From Leptotrichia shahii (GTDB taxonomy: Bacteria > Fusobacteriota > Fusobacteriia > Fusobacteriales > Leptotrichiaceae), in NCBI RefSeq assembly GCF_008327825.1, contig NZ_AP019827.1, positions 1,860,001 through 1,924,000 on the forward strand: a stretch of 64,000 bases of DNA. Direction: 5' to 3'. A program made the translations under genes and the position numbers. The first letter of the stretch is position 1; each line of letters begins with the position of its first letter. Of the stretch, positions 25,701 to 35,160 are shown one piece after another. Below the pieces are notes generated by a model, which worked only from the letters and a program-made list of their open reading frames with translations, had not been told where the DNA came from and did not search any database.

Positions 25701-26165
25701 TTAATTATTTTCTCTATAATAATCCCATTCATCAACTTTTGTACCGTTATTAAATCTGCATACTCCTCTTTCATTTCCATTTTTATCTTTTTCAGTAACA
25801 GATTTTCCACCTTTATCAACACAGAATTTAGAAGCTGGATTTGGCATTCCAATTACCGCTGCTTCAGCATCTCTTGGAGTATTATTTTGTCTATAGTATT
25901 CCCATTCTTCCATAGCTGTACCATCTTTTAACATACAGACTCCATAATCACCTTTACTACTTTTTACAATAATAGATTTTCCACCTTGTTTTGTACAATA
26001 GTCAGAAGCTGGATTTGATGATGTTACTTTTGAAAGTGCTGGAACTGTTGCTGCTGGTTTATTATTATCATTATTTTTCTTTTTAAAGAATCTAAAACTT
26101 GCTGACATTCCAGAAATAGACATAATAACCATCATTGCACTTACTGTAATTTTTAAATTTTTCAT
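25701..26165 (-). CDS. Secreted protein with two DUF333 domains
   Basis: An N-terminal signal peptide (MKNLKITVSAMMVIMSISGMSA) is followed by two copies of the Cys-rich DUF333 motif. They begin NPASDYCTKQGGKSI and NPASKFCVDKGGKSV and end with GVCMLKDGT or GVCRFNNGT, then EEWEYYRQNN or DEWDYYRENN. Each copy has two Cys that likely form a disulfide. DUF333 proteins are periplasmic or lipoproteins of unknown function; the E. coli 'putative hemolysin' label is not informative. No lipobox is seen. A strong agga site and a TATAAT near 26196-26201 lie upstream. The gene is convergent with pyrG. Confidence 0.8.
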   Translation of the reverse strand: MKNLKITVSAMMVIMSISGMSASFRFFKKKNNDNNKPAATVPALSKVTSSNPASDYCTKQGGKSIIVKSSKGDYGVCMLKDGTAMEEWEYYRQNNTPRDAEAAVIGMPNPASKFCVDKGGKSVTEKDKNGNERGVCRFNNGTKVDEWDYYRENN

Positions 26166-26309
26166 TTTTTTATCTCCTTTTTATTGTTTATAAATATTAT
26201 ATCATATATATTCTCGTTTTTTATATAATAAAAAATAAAAATTAAATTAAAATTATATTTGTATACAAAAATTATAGTTTTTATATGATTTTATTGGGGG
26301 AAAATAAAA

Positions 26310-27854
26310 TTATTCCCACTCAATTGTTCCAGGCGGTTTAGAAGAAATATCATATACAATTCTGTTAATCCCATTTACTCTGTTTATAATCTTATTTGAC
26401 ACCTCTTCCAGAAATTCATAAGGAAGTTTTGACCAAGTGGCTGTCATAAAATCAATTGTATTTACTGAACGAATTGCCGCTACAAATTCATAAGTTCTTT
26501 GATCTCCCATTACTCCGACAGTTTTTACAGGAAGTAATGTTACAAATGCTTGATCTACTTTATCATAAAGTCCTTTTTCCATTAATTCAGTAATAAAAAT
26601 ATCATCGGCTTCCTGAAGGATTTTTACTTTGTCAGGTGTTACTTCTCCAATTACACGGATTCCAAGTCCTGGACCTGGGAATGGATGTCTTTTTATGATT
26701 GTATCAGGAAGTCCAAGCTCGTGTCCTACCTTTCTAACTTCATCCTTAAATAATTCCTTCAAAGGTTCTAATAACTCAAATTGCAAGTCTTCTGGCAATC
26801 CTCCAACATTGTGGTGAGATTTTATTGTGTGGGAAGGTCCTTTTATAGATTGGGATTCAATAACATCTGGATAAATTGTTCCCTGTGCCAAAAATTTTGC
26901 ACCTTCTTGACCTTTAAGTTTTCTAATTTCTTCATTAAATACTTCAATAAATTCATTTCCAATAATTTTTCTTTTGGCTTCAGGTTCATCTACACCTTTT
27001 AATTTATTTAGAAATCTGTCTTTTGCATCAACAAATACAATATTCAAGTCAAAATGTTCCTTGTAGTATTCCAATACTTTTTTACCTTCATCTTTTCTCA
27101 AAAGTCCAGTATCTACAAACATGCAAGTAAGCTGATGTCCAATTGCATTGTTAATAAGAACTGCAGCAACTGATGAATCTACTCCACCTGAAAGGGCAAG
27201 AAGTACATGCTCATCTCCAACAGTTTCTTTTATAAATTTTGTTTTTTCAGTGATAAAACTTGAAATTTTCCAATTTTTTTCACATTTACAAATGTTAAAT
27301 ACAAAATTTTCCAAAATTTGAGTTCCACATTCAGAATGAACTACTTCTGGATGGAATTGTAATGCGTAAATTCCATTATTATTTGTAATTGCAGCAATTG
27401 ATGAATCGGTTTTTGCAATTACTTCAAAATCTTTTGGCAATTCTGTGATGTGGTCATTGTGGCTCATCCAGATGTTAGAAGATTTTTTGACTCCTATGAA
27501 CAATGGATTATCATTGTTTTTTACTTCCAATACAGCCTTTCCAAATTCTCTCGAATCAGCCTTTTCAACTTTTCCGCCATTCAAATGTGTAATTAGCTGC
27601 ATTCCGTAACAGATTCCCAAGATAGGAAGATTTAGGTTAAATACTTCAGGATTTACAGTTGGAGCATCTTTTTCGTAAACTGAGGCAGGTCCTCCAGAAA
27701 ATATAATCCCTTTTACCTTTTCTTTCCCAGTTTTTATTTTTTCAATATCAATTAAAGGCACAATTTCACAATAAACTTCCATTTCTCTAATTCTTCTAGC
27801 AATTAGCTGGCTATATTGTGAACCAAAATCGATAATAATAATTTTTTCCTTCAC
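26310..27854 (-). CDS. guaA: GMP synthase (glutamine-hydrolysing)
   Basis: This enzyme converts XMP to GMP. The amidotransferase domain (residues 1-190) has [29 protein letters not shown] with the nucleophilic Cys, and [11 protein letters not shown]. The synthetase domain has the PP-loop [15 protein letters not shown], and the C-terminal dimerisation domain ends in the conserved [12 protein letters not shown]. The length of 514 residues is normal. The start is GTG at 27854 with AGAGGTGAAAA in front. It stands alone between AT-rich gaps of about 140 and 200 bases. Confidence 0.97.
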   Translation of the reverse strand: MKEKIIIIDFGSQYSQLIARRIREMEVYCEIVPLIDIEKIKTGKEKVKGIIFSGGPASVYEKDAPTVNPEVFNLNLPILGICYGMQLITHLNGGKVEKADSREFGKAVLEVKNNDNPLFIGVKKSSNIWMSHNDHITELPKDFEVIAKTDSSIAAITNNNGIYALQFHPEVVHSECGTQILENFVFNICKCEKNWKISSFITEKTKFIKETVGDEHVLLALSGGVDSSVAAVLINNAIGHQLTCMFVDTGLLRKDEGKKVLEYYKEHFDLNIVFVDAKDRFLNKLKGVDEPEAKRKIIGNEFIEVFNEEIRKLKGQEGAKFLAQGTIYPDVIESQSIKGPSHTIKSHHNVGGLPEDLQFELLEPLKELFKDEVRKVGHELGLPDTIIKRHPFPGPGLGIRVIGEVTPDKVKILQEADDIFITELMEKGLYDKVDQAFVTLLPVKTVGVMGDQRTYEFVAAIRSVNTIDFMTATWSKLPYEFLEEVSNKIINRVNGINRIVYDISSKPPGTIEWE

Positions 27855-28062
27855 TTTTCACCTCTATATATTAAATTTTTTTATAAAACATAATTGTACA
27901 TAAATATTTTATCATTATTTTTAAGTTTTTTCTATATATTTTTACATTAATTTTTCTTTTGATATGAGAATATGAAATGTTTTTTGGGTAAAATTTTATA
28001 AAAAAAATAGACTTATTCGTTAATTAATTTAAAATATGTATTTATAAAATTATCAAATAAAT

Positions 28063-28611
28063 CTATTTAATAAAAAAATCTTCTTTTTTTATAATTCTTT
28101 GATTACTGCTTCCCCTAAATTTTATTTTCGGGTCATAAAGTTCCTTTACAAACCGTCCATCAACTAGCACATCTACATACTCAAGGCATTTTTTTCGCAA
28201 TTCATCACAGCGAATTTGTTCAATTGTATAACCCGTATAAAGCCATATATTCTTTCCAGTCTTTTCCTTTAAGAACTTCAGGACTTTTAACATATCTACT
28301 GGATTAAAGAGGGGATCGCCACCGCTTATTGTAATTCCATCAAGCAGAGTATTTTCATTTATTTCATTGGCAATTTTTTCTAAAATTTCATAAGTTAGAG
28401 TATTTCCGTGATTTGGATTCCATGAATACTCGTTATGGCACCCAGGGCAGGCATGAGAACAGCCAGCAAAGTAAAGTGAATAACGAAGACCGACACCGTC
28501 AACGATTGTTTCCTTGTAAGTTGTTAAGATTTTCAATGTAAAATCATTTTTTGGAGTTTTTGAAAAATTTTTTTCTAAAATTTTTTCTTTTTCTGTCTTT
28601 AGTTTATTCAC
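28063..28611 (-). CDS. nrdG: Anaerobic ribonucleotide reductase activating protein
   Basis: This radical SAM enzyme generates the glycyl radical on NrdD. The [4Fe-4S] site is CSHACPGC (CxxxCxxC) within YFAGCSHACPGCHNEYSW, and GITISGGDPL supplies the SAM-binding GGD motif. The 182-residue length is typical. The start is GTG at 28611, with GTGAGG about 10 bases upstream. It follows nrdD with a gap of 30 bases and belongs to the same operon, driven from the promoter with NrdR boxes near 30980. Confidence 0.93.
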   Translation of the reverse strand: MNKLKTEKEKILEKNFSKTPKNDFTLKILTTYKETIVDGVGLRYSLYFAGCSHACPGCHNEYSWNPNHGNTLTYEILEKIANEINENTLLDGITISGGDPLFNPVDMLKVLKFLKEKTGKNIWLYTGYTIEQIRCDELRKKCLEYVDVLVDGRFVKELYDPKIKFRGSSNQRIIKKEDFFIK

Positions 28612-28641
28612 TTTAAATTACCTCACTGTTATATAATATAT

Positions 28642-30834
28642 TTATTTTATACCGTGTTTTACCCTGTCGTGTTCTTCGGCTTGCTTAGCGCTATTCCAGC
28701 TGTCTAAATCTCCTGTCAGATAGCCTGTTATTCTTCTAATTCTAGAAATATTATGACTTCCACAAATTGGGCATTTATCATAAATTATTGCTTCGGTTCC
28801 ACAATCTCTGCATCTGTCAACTGGATGATTTATTGAACCATAACCAATTCCAGAGTCCTTCATAACTTTTACAATTTTTAACATAACACCCATATTTTTT
28901 CGTGCTTCCCCATCTAATTCCACATAGGTAATATGTCCACCTTTTGTCAATTTATGAAATGGAGCTTCCTTTCTAATTTTATCAAAAAGGCTAATTTCCT
29001 TTTTTACATCAATATGAAATGAATTTACATAATAATCCCTATCTGTGACATTTTTAATTACTCCAAATTCATCTCTATCAATACGTAAAAATCTTCCTGC
29101 CAAACTTTCTGCCGGAGTTGCCAAAATTGAATAATTCAAATGATACTTATCTCTAAATTCATCTGCAACTGCACCCATTTTTTCAATCGTATCATAAAGC
29201 ACCTTATAAGCAACTTCACTTGTTCCGTGTTCTGCATCAAATAAAGCATACATCGCATTTGCCCCTCCAACAAAACCAATTGAAAGAGAACCTGTATTTA
29301 TCGCATCTCCAACTTCATCATTTCCATCTTTTTCTCCAAGCCCTTTCCATAAATTATTGCTTCTCATAAATGGAAATTGTTTTGCCAAAGCTGTTCTTTG
29401 GAAATTGTAACGTTCATAAAGTTGATCTCCAACTAAATATGTTGCTTCAAGCACTCTTTTTTGAAATTCTTCTGTTAAAAGTTCAACTTTTTTATTATTT
29501 TTTTCTTCTTCATTCGCAAATTTTCCATCTTTTTCCATTTCTGCAATCTCTTTTTCTACATTTTTTCTAGTCAAAATCGCAATTCTAGGGAAATTAATAC
29601 TTGTAAAGGACAAATTACCACGTCCAAGGCTAGTTTTTTCACCATTTACATTTTCAAATACACGTGTTCGGCAACCCATTGTTGCGATTTCATATTTGTA
29701 TCTTTCTGGATCATCCATTCTCCATTTTTCGTGTCTGTTAAATTCAGAATCCAGAAATACAAAGTTTGGAAATAATCTTCTGCTTGAAGTTTCACAAGAC
29801 AATAATAACAAGTCAAAATTTGGTGTTTCAAAAAGTGATTTTTTATTTTCTGAATTATCGTCATAAGAAATTTTTTGTTTTTTTACAGTTTCCAAAATTT
29901 CATCAAAGTCGCTTCTAGCTAGTTCATAATCATTGTCAGAATAATTAAGCCCTTCCTTTACCTTAAAAATTTGTATCGGAAAAATTGGAGTTTCATTTTT
30001 ACCAAGTCCGCTTGATGTCGCCTTTAATAATTCACGGATAACCATTCTACCTTCTTCTGAGGTGTCAGTTCCATAATTTATTGAAGAAAAGACAACTTGA
30101 TTTCCACCACGAGAGTGCATTGTGTTCAAATTATGCAAAAATCCTTCCATTGCTTGATAAGTTTCATTTTGAGTATCATCATAAGCCTCAACTAGCAACT
30201 TAATTAAATCATCTCTATTTATTTTAAAGTATTCTTCCAGTAATTTGATTTCATTTTCATTGCATTTAATTGAAGAAACATTTTTTTTCAAAAATTCTTT
30301 AGCATTTTTTTCATATTCTTGTGTAATTTCCACTCCATTTTTAATTTCTACGAAGCTCAAAATTCTTCTTTTCAAGTGCCGTCTAAACGATTTTAGCACA
30401 CCTTTTGCCATATAGAAGTCAAATGCCGGTATTGCTTGTCCACCATGCTGTTCATTTTGATTTGTCTGAAAAATAATGGTAGCAAGTGTTGCATAAGTGG
30501 AAATACTTTGTGCTTCCCTAATGTATCCATGCTTAGTATAAAAACCATTTTCAAACATATCTGCTAAGTCATATTGCAGGCAAGTTGTAGTTTTACTGGA
30601 ATAAAAATCCAAATCGTGAATATGAATAAGCCCTTTTTCATGAGCTTTTTTGAATCTTGGTGAAACTAAATTTTCCAAAGCGTAAATTTTTGATACTTCA
30701 CTTGCAAATTTCATCATTTGTCCCGCGGGTGTCATTGAAGACATATTAGCATTTTCATTGCAAGTATCGTTGCTTTCAACATTCACTATTCCTGCTATTA
30801 TATTTTTTAAATTTTCTGTTAATTGTGGTTGCAT
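28642..30834 (-). CDS. nrdD: Anaerobic ribonucleoside-triphosphate reductase, apparently without an ATP-cone
   Basis: This glycyl-radical enzyme reduces ribonucleotides to deoxyribonucleotides without oxygen. I chose the ATG at 30834 (MQPQLTENL) because GGAGGAATAAAA lies just upstream; the frame extends 19 codons further without good cause. NENANMSSMTPAGQMMKFA near residue 25 is the usual start of the reductase domain, so the ~90-residue allosteric ATP-cone is missing. The C-terminus has a zinc ribbon (CRDCG and CPICG) and the glycyl radical site RRITGYLTG. Total is 730 residues. NrdG is next in the operon. Confidence 0.94.
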   Translation of the reverse strand: MQPQLTENLKNIIAGIVNVESNDTCNENANMSSMTPAGQMMKFASEVSKIYALENLVSPRFKKAHEKGLIHIHDLDFYSSKTTTCLQYDLADMFENGFYTKHGYIREAQSISTYATLATIIFQTNQNEQHGGQAIPAFDFYMAKGVLKSFRRHLKRRILSFVEIKNGVEITQEYEKNAKEFLKKNVSSIKCNENEIKLLEEYFKINRDDLIKLLVEAYDDTQNETYQAMEGFLHNLNTMHSRGGNQVVFSSINYGTDTSEEGRMVIRELLKATSSGLGKNETPIFPIQIFKVKEGLNYSDNDYELARSDFDEILETVKKQKISYDDNSENKKSLFETPNFDLLLLSCETSSRRLFPNFVFLDSEFNRHEKWRMDDPERYKYEIATMGCRTRVFENVNGEKTSLGRGNLSFTSINFPRIAILTRKNVEKEIAEMEKDGKFANEEEKNNKKVELLTEEFQKRVLEATYLVGDQLYERYNFQRTALAKQFPFMRSNNLWKGLGEKDGNDEVGDAINTGSLSIGFVGGANAMYALFDAEHGTSEVAYKVLYDTIEKMGAVADEFRDKYHLNYSILATPAESLAGRFLRIDRDEFGVIKNVTDRDYYVNSFHIDVKKEISLFDKIRKEAPFHKLTKGGHITYVELDGEARKNMGVMLKIVKVMKDSGIGYGSINHPVDRCRDCGTEAIIYDKCPICGSHNISRIRRITGYLTGDLDSWNSAKQAEEHDRVKHGIK

Positions 30835-30943
30835 TTTTATTCCTCCCTTATTTTTACTTTCATACTTTTCCACTTTTCTGCAAACCATCAATTTCCCTTA
30901 TCCCTCTAAACATATCTAATTCATTCAGGTTTTTTTACCTAAA

Positions 30944-30959
30944 ACACTATATATTGTTT
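30944..30959 (-). promoter_or_regulatory. NrdR box 2 of the nrdDG operon
   Basis: ACACTATATATTGTTT closely matches the NrdR consensus (acaCwAtATaTwgtgt). It lies just downstream of the -10 element and its centre is 32 bases from that of box 1, about three helical turns. Confidence 0.75.
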
Positions 30960-30969
30960 TTATAACATA

Positions 30970-30998
30970 ATGATAACACAATATTTTGTGTTTTTCAA
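30970..30998 (-). promoter_or_regulatory. Promoter of nrdDG
   Basis: On the minus strand TTGAAA (30998-30993) and TATCAT (30975-30970) are 17 bases apart. The spacer is exactly filled by NrdR box 1. The nrdD start codon is about 135 bases downstream. Confidence 0.65.
30976..30991 (-). promoter_or_regulatory. NrdR box 1 of the nrdDG operon
   Basis: ACACAATATTTTGTGT is an almost perfect palindrome matching the NrdR consensus. It occupies the promoter spacer, where bound repressor would exclude RNA polymerase. Confidence 0.8.
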
Positions 30999-31339
30999 GT
31001 TTCATAAAAAAAATATATAATTTCATAGTTCCCTATTTTTCCGAATTTTTAGATTTTTTATACTATTAATTAGGATAAAAAAAATTTATTTATCTTATTT
31101 TAATTATATATATCATAAATTTTTGAATTTGTTATGAGCTTACTATTTATAATATTTCTTATTTAAATGTTAGATTTTGTATGAATTTTTTAAATAAAAA
31201 ATTTAGATTTCTTATTATAAAATAAATAAAATACAGTTTTTTGTTCTTCTAACTAAGTTAGTATTCGATATATTTTAGAGGCAGACAAAGTAAATTAGAA
31301 AAATTTTAAACGAATGGAGCCTTGTATTGGAGAAAAGTA
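30999..31339. other. AT-rich gap between the metal transporter operon and nrdD, no gene seen
   Basis: The stretch is extremely AT-rich. It contains a near-palindrome CTAACTAAGTTAG at 31247-31259 of unknown role. No open frame with a plausible start, and no RNA gene, could be recognised. Confidence 0.4.
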
Positions 31340-31381
31340 ATATAAAAAGGATTGTTTCATATAATTTATAAAAAACAATCC
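31340..31381 (-). terminator. Terminator of the metal ABC transporter operon
   Basis: GGATTGTTT (31349-31357) and AAACAATCC (31373-31381) form a 9-bp stem; read on the minus strand it is followed by TTTTTATATT. It lies about 120 bases after the last operon gene. Confidence 0.65.
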
Positions 31382-31501
31382 ATAATAGTTGATTTATTTT
31401 AAATTTATTAATTAAAAAAAATAGAAATTTAGTAATAAGAGATTTTGTCCCTTTGTTAAATAAGAATTTATAATAAATTTTTTATTTGAATGGATATAAT
31501 A

Positions 31502-32226
31502 TTAGATATTTAGTAAATATTTTTCTCCTTTTTCAGAAACCTTGAAAACATCATTATCCACATAAATATATTTTTCCTTTTTTGCCTTTTCAATAACTTT
31601 ATCTAAAAAGCTTTTATTCCAACGAAGATGGTTATCAATCGTTTCAGTTCCACATTCATCTTTTTCATGTTTAGTATTAGCATGGTTAGACAAATGGATT
31701 AAAAGAATTCTAACTGAAAAAATCATTTTTTGGCTTCTTTTACGATTAATTGTAAAAATTAGACCTTTTTTAGGAGAAAAACGATAAAAGTTGCAACTAA
31801 TCCTTTAGCAATGCTAAATCCAAATATCTGTATCCGATTAAATGGTGCAAATGCCAGTTCTCCCAGTAATACTGAATCAACATCCAAATGTACATTTCCA
31901 GCATATCTTGAAATTAAAATTACCGCAATACTGAATAACAGCGGAAAAACCACTCCAATTGCAGAATCTTCCTTGACAAGTCTTGTTGAATTAAGAAGTT
32001 CCACAAGGTAAACGGTTAAAACTCCAACTATTCCCGCACCAACGATTAACAAGGGAGAATTTAAGTCATGAACTGCAAAAAATGCAACTACAATTCCAAG
32101 TAAGATAGTGTGCGTAATCGCATCCGAAACCATTGCCATACTTTTTAAAACCAGAAATGTTCCTAAAATCGAGCAGGCACTTGCCACCATTATCGCAATT
32201 AATTGTATTTCCAATGAAAAATTCAT
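31502..32226 (-). pseudogene. Broken second metal ABC transporter permease (TroD-like): internal deletion plus frameshift
   Basis: The 5' part (32226-31759, 155 codons) is the first half of a TroD/MntD-type permease, up to VLLGELAFAPFNRIQIFGFS. It then jumps to LVATFIVFLLKKV and stops. The next frame continues SPKKGLIFTINRKRSQK and on into a cytoplasmic winged-helix-like tail (31726-31502: VRILLIHLSNH, HLRWNKSFLDKVIEKAKKE, VSEKGEKYLL). Intact relatives have about 110-120 residues more of membrane helices between these parts. So the gene lost its central helices and the two remaining pieces are out of frame near 31770. The intact first permease gene lies 3 bases upstream. Confidence 0.75.
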
Positions 32227-32229
32227 AAT

Positions 32230-33186
32230 TTATTTCCCCCTTTCCAAATTATTCATTTTTAAACTATTTAATTCAGATTTTTTATTTTCAAGTTTTTTCT
32301 TAAATTCTTTTTTTCTTTTCTGATTTCTTATAATTTTAAATACAATCCCTCTTTTATTTGAAAAAAGAATACTAATAATTACAATTATACTTATAATTAT
32401 GACAATAACAGGCCCGGTAGGCAAATTACTTTCACTTATACTAATCAAAGTTCCAAGCAAACCTGATATTCCACCAAAAAAAGCCGCCAAAATTACCATA
32501 ATTGAAAGTTTGTCTGTCCATTGCCGTGCCGCAACTGCTGGAGAAATAAGCATTGCACTTATTAATATTACTCCTGCCGCCTGAATACCTATTATTACAG
32601 TAGTTACAATCAATATGGAAATTAATATTTCGATTTTCTTGCTTGGAAATCCCAATGTTTTGGCAAAATCAGAGTCAAACGAAACAATTTTAAATTCCTT
32701 CCAGAAAAGAATAATTATAATTAAAAGAATAATCCCTGTAATGAAGATAATATTTACATCTCTTTTAATAAATGTCGATGCTTGCCCAAAAATAAATTTA
32801 TTTAATCCCGATTTATTTGCACCCGGCAATTTATTCAAATAAGAAAGTAAAACTAACCCTAACCCAAAAAATACTGATAAAATCAATGCTAAAGCACTAT
32901 CAAATTTTATTTTTGTATAATTTTGAATTAATTGGATTAAACCAATACATACAATTCCTGTTATTAAGGCACCAAGCAGCAAAACTTCTGTATTTTTCAC
33001 GTTTGTAAATAAAAAAGCTAAGCAAACTCCGGGAAGTGAAGCATGAGAAACTGCATCTCCCAATAAACTTTGCTTTCGTAAAACGGCAAAACATCCAAGT
33101 ATTCCTGAAACCATTCCAAGCAATAGACAACCAAGTGCAACTGTTCTGAATGTATGATCTGTTATAAGAAGATTTAATATATTCAT
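32230..33186 (-). CDS. Metal ABC transporter permease (TroC/MntB-like)
   Basis: This ABC-3 family permease passes Mn, Zn or Fe ions through the inner membrane. At least eight hydrophobic segments are seen; GDAVSHASLPGVCLAFL near residue 38 and AARQWTDKLSIM near 220 are family hallmarks. I chose ATG 33186 (MNILNLLITDHTF) because AAAGGAGCG lies upstream; a longer frame would overlap the ATPase gene. A highly basic C-terminal tail of about 45 residues follows the last helix. Length is 318 residues. Its usual partner permease, next in the operon, is broken. Confidence 0.88.
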   Translation of the reverse strand: MNILNLLITDHTFRTVALGCLLLGMVSGILGCFAVLRKQSLLGDAVSHASLPGVCLAFLFTNVKNTEVLLLGALITGIVCIGLIQLIQNYTKIKFDSALALILSVFFGLGLVLLSYLNKLPGANKSGLNKFIFGQASTFIKRDVNIIFITGIILLIIIILFWKEFKIVSFDSDFAKTLGFPSKKIEILISILIVTTVIIGIQAAGVILISAMLISPAVAARQWTDKLSIMVILAAFFGGISGLLGTLISISESNLPTGPVIVIIISIIVIISILFSNKRGIVFKIIRNQKRKKEFKKKLENKKSELNSLKMNNLERGK

Positions 33187-33187
33187 T

Positions 33188-33964
33188 TTATCGCTCCTTT
33201 TCAATTTCAGACAGATTTCCATTATTTTGAGTTGCTTTTTTACTCTTATATGTTTTTTCAATATTTTCAGGAGTAAAAATTTCTTCCACAGGTCCAGAAG
33301 CTATAACAGACACATTTATAAATGTCACATAATCAAAATAATCCTTTACTGTCTGCAAATCATGATGAACAACAATTACAGTTTTTTTCTCATCTCGCAA
33401 TTTTTTTAAAATATTTACAATAGATTTTTCCGTTTTACTGTCGACACCTTGAAACGGCTCATCCATAAAATATATTTCAGCATCCTGCACTAATGCCCGT
33501 GCCAAAAACACTCTTTGCTGCTGACCACCAGACAACTGGCTTATTTGCCTATCTGAAAATTCATCCATTTCAACTTTGTGAATCGCTTCTTTCGTTTTTT
33601 CTTTATCAATTTTTCTAACTTTCTTTAACCACCCGACTTTTCCATAACGCCCCATTTCCACAACATCAAATACAGTAGTGGGAAAATCCCAGTCAACACT
33701 TCCTCTTTGTGGTACATAAGCTATCTTATCCCGCACTTTGCTATATTTTTCATTATAAAATCTTACTTCTCCAGTAACAGGCTTTAGTAAATCAAGCATT
33801 GCTTTAATTAAAGTAGATTTCCCAGCCCCATTTGGTCCCACTATAGCCATAAGGACTCCCTTTTTAATGTCAAGCTCAACATCCCACAAAACAGGCTTAT
33901 CTTCATAAGCTACCGTTAAATCCTCAACCCTTATAATAATATCATCAGAAACATTTTGATTCAT
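33188..33964 (-). CDS. Metal ABC transporter ATP-binding protein
   Basis: This ATPase powers uptake of a divalent metal. Walker A is GPNGAGKSTL near residue 43, the signature is LSGGQQQR near 145, Walker B is IYFMDEPF near 167 and the H-loop is VVHHDL near 200. YVPQRGSVDWDFPTTVFDVV is the Q-loop region characteristic of the Mn/Zn/Fe chelate class (MntB, TroB). Length is 258 residues. It is the second structural gene of the operon, after the binding protein, and is followed one base later by the permease start. Confidence 0.92.
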   Translation of the reverse strand: MNQNVSDDIIIRVEDLTVAYEDKPVLWDVELDIKKGVLMAIVGPNGAGKSTLIKAMLDLLKPVTGEVRFYNEKYSKVRDKIAYVPQRGSVDWDFPTTVFDVVEMGRYGKVGWLKKVRKIDKEKTKEAIHKVEMDEFSDRQISQLSGGQQQRVFLARALVQDAEIYFMDEPFQGVDSKTEKSIVNILKKLRDEKKTVIVVHHDLQTVKDYFDYVTFINVSVIASGPVEEIFTPENIEKTYKSKKATQNNGNLSEIEKER

Positions 33965-34082
33965 CTTTCCTCCTTCTCCTAAATTGTAAAACTGTTCTAT
34001 TTCTGCAAATTTATTTTTTATTTAATGTCTCATTTTGTCTTAATTTTTAATAATCATTTTGTATTTTTATAAAATAAATTGT

Positions 34083-34180
34083 TATTAATAAATATTTTCC
34101 TTTAATTTTTTATGTTATTTTTTTAATTATTGCAAGGGTATCAATCGCCATACCCTTGCATCCCCGCTTGTCTAAGCATT
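34083..34180 (+). repeat. Family D dispersed repeat with covarying hairpin, copy 2
   Basis: After the attaataaatatttt lead, GCAAGGGTAT (34132-34141) and ATACCCTTGC (34150-34159) pair perfectly around the loop CAATCGCC. The motif CCCCGCTTGTCTAAGCAT follows. It lies between two genes of the metal transporter operon, so it is probably transcribed (in antisense sense to the arrow) within the operon RNA. Confidence 0.7.
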
Positions 34181-34224
34181 TTTTGAAAATAAAAATTATG
34201 GTCTGAGAAAAGCGAGTTTAATTT

Positions 34225-35160
34225 TTATTTTAAAGCATTTACAATGGTATCGGCGTTTGCTTTAACTGTTTTAATATAAGTTTCAGAGTTATGTGCTTTA
34301 TCTCCTAGCGAATCTGAATACAATTCTCCACCTATTTTAACTTCTTTTCCTCTAGCTTTTACAGCTTCCTGCAATGCTTCTATACTTTTTTTCGGAACAG
34401 AAGATTCTACAAATATTGCTTTTATATTTCTTTGAACAATGAAATTGGCTAAGTCGCTTATATTTTTTGTACCAGTTTCAGAATCTGTAGAAACACCTTG
34501 TATTGCTTTTACTTCTAGTCCAAATTGTTCTCCAAAGTAGTTAAATGCATCGTGAGCTGTTACAAGAACTCTGCTTTTTTCAGGAATTTCACTTATTCTT
34601 GTTTTTACATAAGTTGTAAGTTCATTTAGTTCAGCTTTATATTTTTTCAAGTTTTCTTTGTAGTAGTCACTATTTTTAGGATCAAATTTACTTAATTCAG
34701 CTTCGACTGCCTCAGCTTCTTTTTCCCATAATTCTGTATTGAACCATACATGCGGATCAGGAGTATTTTGGTCAACTAAATGAATTTTACTTTTATCTAG
34801 TTTGTCCCCAACATTTAGTATATTTTTGTTTTGAGAAGTTAATTTTTCAAAAATTTCTGTCATTTTACCTTCCAGATGTAATCCACCATACACTATAATG
34901 TCTGCATTTCCAAGTTTTTCAATATCTCCTGCACTAGCACTATACAAATGCGGATCTACTCCTTCTCCCATAAGTCCTGTAACTTCGACTTTATCTCCAC
35001 CAATTGTTTTTACAAGGTCAGTAAGCATTGTCGTTGTTGTCGTAACTTTTATTTTTTTACCTGATGAAGCTCCACCTTTTCCACAAGATATTAGTAGCAT
35101 CATTGCTACACATACTGCGATTACTAAGTTTAATTTTGTTAATACGTTGTTTTTACTCAT
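34225..35160 (-). CDS. Metal ABC transporter substrate-binding lipoprotein (TroA/MntA/ZnuA family)
   Basis: This lipoprotein captures Mn, Zn or Fe for the transporter. MSKNNVLTKLNLVIAVCVAM leads to the lipobox LLISC. Metal ligands expected of the family are visible: GVDPHLYSAS, PDPHVWFN, VTAHDAFNYFGEQFG and the C-terminal GELYSDSLG. There is no His-rich loop, which argues somewhat against a dedicated zinc transporter. ATG 35160 is chosen, since GGAGGAGACAG precedes it. The start overlaps the end of the regulator gene by 8 bases, so the two are coupled. Length is 311 residues. Confidence 0.9.
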   Translation of the reverse strand: MSKNNVLTKLNLVIAVCVAMMLLISCGKGGASSGKKIKVTTTTTMLTDLVKTIGGDKVEVTGLMGEGVDPHLYSASAGDIEKLGNADIIVYGGLHLEGKMTEIFEKLTSQNKNILNVGDKLDKSKIHLVDQNTPDPHVWFNTELWEKEAEAVEAELSKFDPKNSDYYKENLKKYKAELNELTTYVKTRISEIPEKSRVLVTAHDAFNYFGEQFGLEVKAIQGVSTDSETGTKNISDLANFIVQRNIKAIFVESSVPKKSIEALQEAVKARGKEVKIGGELYSDSLGDKAHNSETYIKTVKANADTIVNALK

